Shown here in pieces: positions 60,601 through 64,000 of a stretch of DNA of 64,000 nt (its first letter is position 1; each line of letters opens with the position of its first letter). The position numbers and the translations under genes are program-made. The stretch is from the NCBI RefSeq assembly GCF_001723175.1, contig NC_064653.1, forward strand, positions 1,798,001 to 1,862,000, read 5' to 3'. The stretch comes from Penicillium oxalicum (taxonomy: Eukaryota; Ascomycota; Eurotiomycetes; Eurotiales; Aspergillaceae). The notes under the pieces are model-generated. The model searched no databases. It was given only the letters and a program-made list of their open reading frames with translations, and was not told the DNA's origin.

Positions 60601-62918
60601 GATGGCTCCATCACAACGGGCTTGAATCCCTTAGGCTCACCTCGACTGACGAGTGCATGTATCGTCCTCGCCCAACACTTGTAGTTGCGGATTGTGGAGT
60701 TGGTCATCAGGTGGAAAGGACGAGTTCTACTCAGTAATACTCACCTGTCCACTCAGGTTGTCCAGTAGTTAGAAAGCAGCGATAAGAATCTACCCAATTT
60801 ACAGGTAGTCACAAAGGACCTCGAGATCAACTGTCGAGTCTCCGATCCACCAAGACGCGAGACGGAGACACAGTCTGGAACCTTTTTCATGAATGCCGGT
60901 CGCAGTCCACGGTTCAGATCAAGAAACTTTATCGTACACGCCGAGTCACTTCCTTACTGGACGAGTCCAAGAGACAGGTTACAGATCACGAAGGGGAAAA
61001 AAAGGACATTTTGATTTCTCATGACAAAATGAGGTTGGTCTGCCATTCGGTTGCCATGCTGTATTTTCTTTTCCAACGATTTAAAGGCAAGATCCCGATC
61101 GGTGCATTCCTGATGATGCCGAGGAGGTCACTACCTTTGAGGTCATATTGATCTTATCGCAGTGGTTTATCGCCATGGCCAGCGTCTCATTCATTGTCTA
61201 TCAGAGGTTGGAAGTACCTCCCCGAATTCGATACCGGTTCTCAGAAGACCAGTTAAAAAAATGCCTGCCCACCGCATCGGGAATTCGAACAATGCTTCGA
61301 CGGCTTCCACATGTGATCATCTCCCACACACCAAACAAAAAAAGAAGCTGCGCAATGCGCGAACCGTTGGCTTTATCGCCACGCCCGGATGACGCCAAAT
61401 CCCACAGTCTTCAGTGGACCCGCAGTCGGTGATTGGCACAGCCTGCATAATCAACCGGTGCGTCAAGGACTCAAGGGAGCCCACTTTTGGGACCTTTGCG
61501 CGAGGAACTTGAAGTCGCAAGGGCTCTCTCTCTCTCTCGCCCACTTCCTGTTTTGGCTGACCACGCCCCGAAAAAGTTCCAGAGATAATTCACTTACATG
61601 AAGGAGGTAATTTGTAGCCCACCAGATATCTCCTGGTCGAGAAACTCGAGGCAGAGAGAACGAGGTGAGAGGCTGGCATACCTGGAATAGTATGAAGTGA
61701 GAGAGGCACGATTGGGAACAAATCGGCCAAGGCAGAAGGCAAAACGCCCTTTGGTACACCCTACCGTCACCCTCCGATAGTCTCAGATTTTCCTCGACCA
61801 AGTATAGTGTGATTTTCTCCTAAATTGCCCACAGGGTCAAGTTGGGTTGGATCCATCGCTCACCCCTGGCAAAATTAAATCCATCCAGGAAATGTTTGAA
61901 TGGCTATCGTTTTTTAAATCGAATTTGCGATTTCTCCAGTCTGGTCTCCACCAACTCACCCGCCAAAAACCCACCTGCCCCCTACGGGCAGGCACCCACA
62001 CTCACCCACACACACACACAAACAACCTGCGCCAAAGGGCCAAGTCAGACTGCCCACCATACCTTTCATCCAAAGGCCCTTTCTCCCTTCTTCTCCTCCC
62101 CCCCCAACTTATCCTTCTCTACTCACAACCAGTTGCGCTTCCCACCAAAGGTGTACAGGAAGTTCTTTGAAACGCTCTCGAGAGACTCTTTGACGGGGTC
62201 TATCTCAACCATTCGCCCAACGCGTTTGGCGTCTACATTCCAGAGGACTCTGGTTCCAAAACACTATCGATTTTCACCCGATAATTACTCTCCCCCAGGC
62301 GGCCCTCCGGCCTCGTCTCGCCAGTTCTAGCATCCTCCTTTTCGTGTCTGGTTCAGACCGAAGAACGTTCAAATGCACTCTCGGTACAGTCAGCTTCGAC
62401 CCTCCTCTCCTCTCCGATCGGAAACCGTACAGCGGTGACGGTCCTACTGAACCCTCCTGAGATTTGGTGTTCCTCTCTCTCTCCGGCGTCGTTTTGGCTC
62501 TTGGCGCACGATATCCTGTACAATTTCTCTCTGGGTTTGATTGGGTTCTGCGTGGATCGACCGTGCCAACTATTTTCTCTTTTTTTTGTTGCATTCGAGT
62601 TTGTTGCCCGCCTGGTTTTTCATTTGCGCAGTCCGACCTGGTGTCAATATCTCTCGGTCTCAGTACCTGCGTGATCCACCGATCCTCTCTCTGGAGCCGT
62701 TGCATCGCCTGGTCGCGTTTCGCCACCTCCTGGCTGACTTCAGAACGGCAAAAATCCCCGCCGCCGCACGTTGGTCTATCATCTCACCCAATTTCGCCTA
62801 ATATCCCACCGCGATCTACACGTTCACAGAGCGCTGCTTCAACGTTCTTTAATTTTTTCTCTTCCCTCTCCCGCATGTGATCGTTTTCCTCAGTCCGCAC
62901 TACAAACATACAGAGAAG
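54686..62918. other. 8.2-kb gene-free region
   Basis: No frame here combines length, ATG start, splice signals and a known family. It contains a (CTG)7 repeat near 55481, AT-rich parts (55,680-56,120; 56,460-56,700), G10-G11 runs near 58047 and 59518, and a strongly pyrimidine-rich final kilobase (61.9-62.9 kb) that is probably leader or promoter of the gene at 62919. A minus frame at 58771-58298 (157 codons, ATG-led) is open but unrecognised. Confidence 0.5.
55481..55501 (+). repeat. (CTG)7 triplet repeat
   Basis: Seven CTG units followed by CTCCTCC on the plus strand, in a gene-free region. Confidence 0.9.
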
Positions 62919-64000
62919 ATGTATCACTATCCCACTCCATCCCATGGGTGGTCGACCTACGACTACTCCCAGTCGCCGCCCACTTCACCCTACCACGCAC
63001 AATATGCCTCACAGTACGCCAGCTCATACGCCTCCCCTCGCGGAAGCTCCCGTCGACACACTCGCAAGGCCAGCTACACGGCCACCGCCAAAGAATCCGG
63101 ATATTATTCCGGCTACCCTCACACCTACTACGAGGCCACCCCCGAGTATGGTATCCCGTCGCGCAAGCACGATCATGTAAGTGCTTCCTCTACGGGACCC
63201 AAACACCGTCGCGCCCGCACGATGGGGCCCTCCATGGGGGATGGTCATGGTCCTGGCACCGGCGTCAGATTTGGCACTCACCCGCAAACCCAGCAGCCCA
63301 TCTTTGTGGATGTGGCTGACGATTTTGCGGCACCGCGTCGCGCCTCGTTCTACGAGAAGCCATCGCCCCACGAGTCTCGGTCGTCGCGCCATGGCCGTCC
63401 CCCCGCTGCTGCGGCACAGCCCCCCATGTCGCCACAGGATGGCTCCGGCCAGCACCGTCGAACCGCCTCCGCCGCGTATCGCAAATCCTCAGCCGCTGAT
63501 TCTCATTTCTATTTCAACCAGACTCCGAATGATGAAGATCTCGATGCCGTCCGCCGGTCTCACGCCCGCCGGCAGTCAACTTCAACTCGCACGCCATCCA
63601 AGCCCAAGCCCGCACCGCCCCCTTCCAAGCCGCCACCAGTCGCCACCGATGAGGATGCCGAGCGCGCGGGCATCCCTCCCGGCTACTCTACCAAGAACTG
63701 GGATCCGACCGAAGCACCTATCATCCTCCTCGGCAGTGTTTTTGATGCCAACTCGCTCGGTAAATGGATCTACGACTGGACGGTCTTTCACCACGGCGCA
63801 TCGACCCCCATGGCGGACGTCGCGGGCGACCTGTGGCTTCTCCTGATCAAACTCGCGGGCAAGGTGAAGCGGGCCGACGAGTGCTTGCCCCGAATCAAGC
63901 GTCCCGAAGCCGCAGACATTGTGGAGGATTTCTTGGAGAGTGGCGATCGCTTGTGGAACCGGTTCAAGAAGCTTCTCAAGGCGTGTGAGATGTTCATGTG
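62919..64000 (+). CDS. conserved fungal Pro/Ser/His-rich protein, 3' end cut by window edge
   Basis: The frame from ATG 62919 is open to the right edge (about 360 residues seen) and has no stop. The first 90 residues are Tyr/Ser/Pro/His-rich (YASQYASSYASPRGSSRRHTRK). A basic, Pro-rich middle follows (KPKPAPPPSKPPP). From about residue 270 a conserved block starts: APIILLGSVFDANSLGKWIYDWTVFHHG, TPMADVAGDLWLLLIKLAGKVKRA and VEDFLESGDRLWNRFKKLLKACE. This block is widespread in filamentous fungi in proteins often labelled vegetative cell wall protein gp1, a name that comes from proline content only. No signal peptide is visible, so a wall location is doubtful. A GTAAGT at 63177 could be a donor, but reading through keeps the frame and a sensible protein. 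Confidence 0.75.
   Translation, partial: MYHYPTPSHGWSTYDYSQSPPTSPYHAQYASQYASSYASPRGSSRRHTRKASYTATAKESGYYSGYPHTYYEATPEYGIPSRKHDHVSASSTGPKHRRARTMGPSMGDGHGPGTGVRFGTHPQTQQPIFVDVADDFAAPRRASFYEKPSPHESRSSRHGRPPAAAAQPPMSPQDGSGQHRRTASAAYRKSSAADSHFYFNQTPNDEDLDAVRRSHARRQSTSTRTPSKPKPAPPPSKPPPVATDEDAERAGIPPGYSTKNWDPTEAPIILLGSVFDANSLGKWIYDWTVFHHGASTPMADVAGDLWLLLIKLAGKVKRADECLPRIKRPEAADIVEDFLESGDRLWNRFKKLLKACEMFM

Overview
This 64-kb window looks like nuclear DNA of a filamentous ascomycete, most likely an Aspergillus- or Penicillium-like member of the Eurotiales. This is inferred from short GT-AG introns (about 60-130 nt, CTRAC-type branch points), long pyrimidine-rich leaders, many intergenic homopolymers and microsatellites, and proteins that read like Aspergillaceae orthologues (AtfB, Mdv1, a Moc3-type Zn2Cys6 regulator). 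I recognise 17 protein-coding genes, one of them cut by the right edge. I see no tRNA, rRNA, CRISPR array or intact transposon. Exon boundaries were placed by hand from splice signals, reading phase and protein-family continuity.

Layout. 1-8.0 kb: no convincing gene; holds a strong 13-bp hairpin and one long stop-free frame of doubtful coding value. 8.0-15.2 kb: compact block with an OBAP/DUF1264 protein, mitochondrial inner membrane protease IMP1, mitoribosomal proteins mL38 and uL4m (head-to-head on a 212-bp shared promoter), and mitochondrial 3-hydroxyisobutyryl-CoA hydrolase. Four of these five act in mitochondria. 16-40 kb: seven consecutive minus-strand genes: cysteine-type sulfatase, bZIP factor AtfB, a degenerate RhoGAP-like protein, AMPK gamma subunit Snf4, an SRR1-domain protein, a SUN-domain nuclear envelope protein and the mitochondrial fission adaptor Mdv1. 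A 4.7-kb non-coding stretch with two related palindromes lies upstream of atfB. 40-49 kb: chorismate mutase, Bcp1, an AhpD/CMD-fold protein, a small hydrophilic protein and an Mnn2-type mannosyltransferase. 52-54.7 kb: Moc3-like Zn2Cys6 regulator behind a gene-free 3.5 kb. 54.7-62.9 kb: gene-free. 62.9-64 kb: 5' part of a proline/serine-rich conserved fungal protein.

Functional themes are mostly housekeeping: mitochondrial biogenesis and dynamics (imp1, mL38, uL4m, hydrolase, mdv1), nutrient and stress regulation (snf4, atfB), nuclear envelope and export (SUN, bcp1), secretory glycosylation (mnn2-like) and aromatic amino-acid synthesis (chorismate mutase). I see no secondary-metabolite cluster and no clear novel multigene system. 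The most notable observations are a GC-AG, frame-preserving, stop-free intron in snf4, an intron that interrupts the sulfatase catalytic signature, a RhoGAP-like protein lacking the arginine finger, and a pair of covarying palindromes at 23.4 and 24.3 kb.
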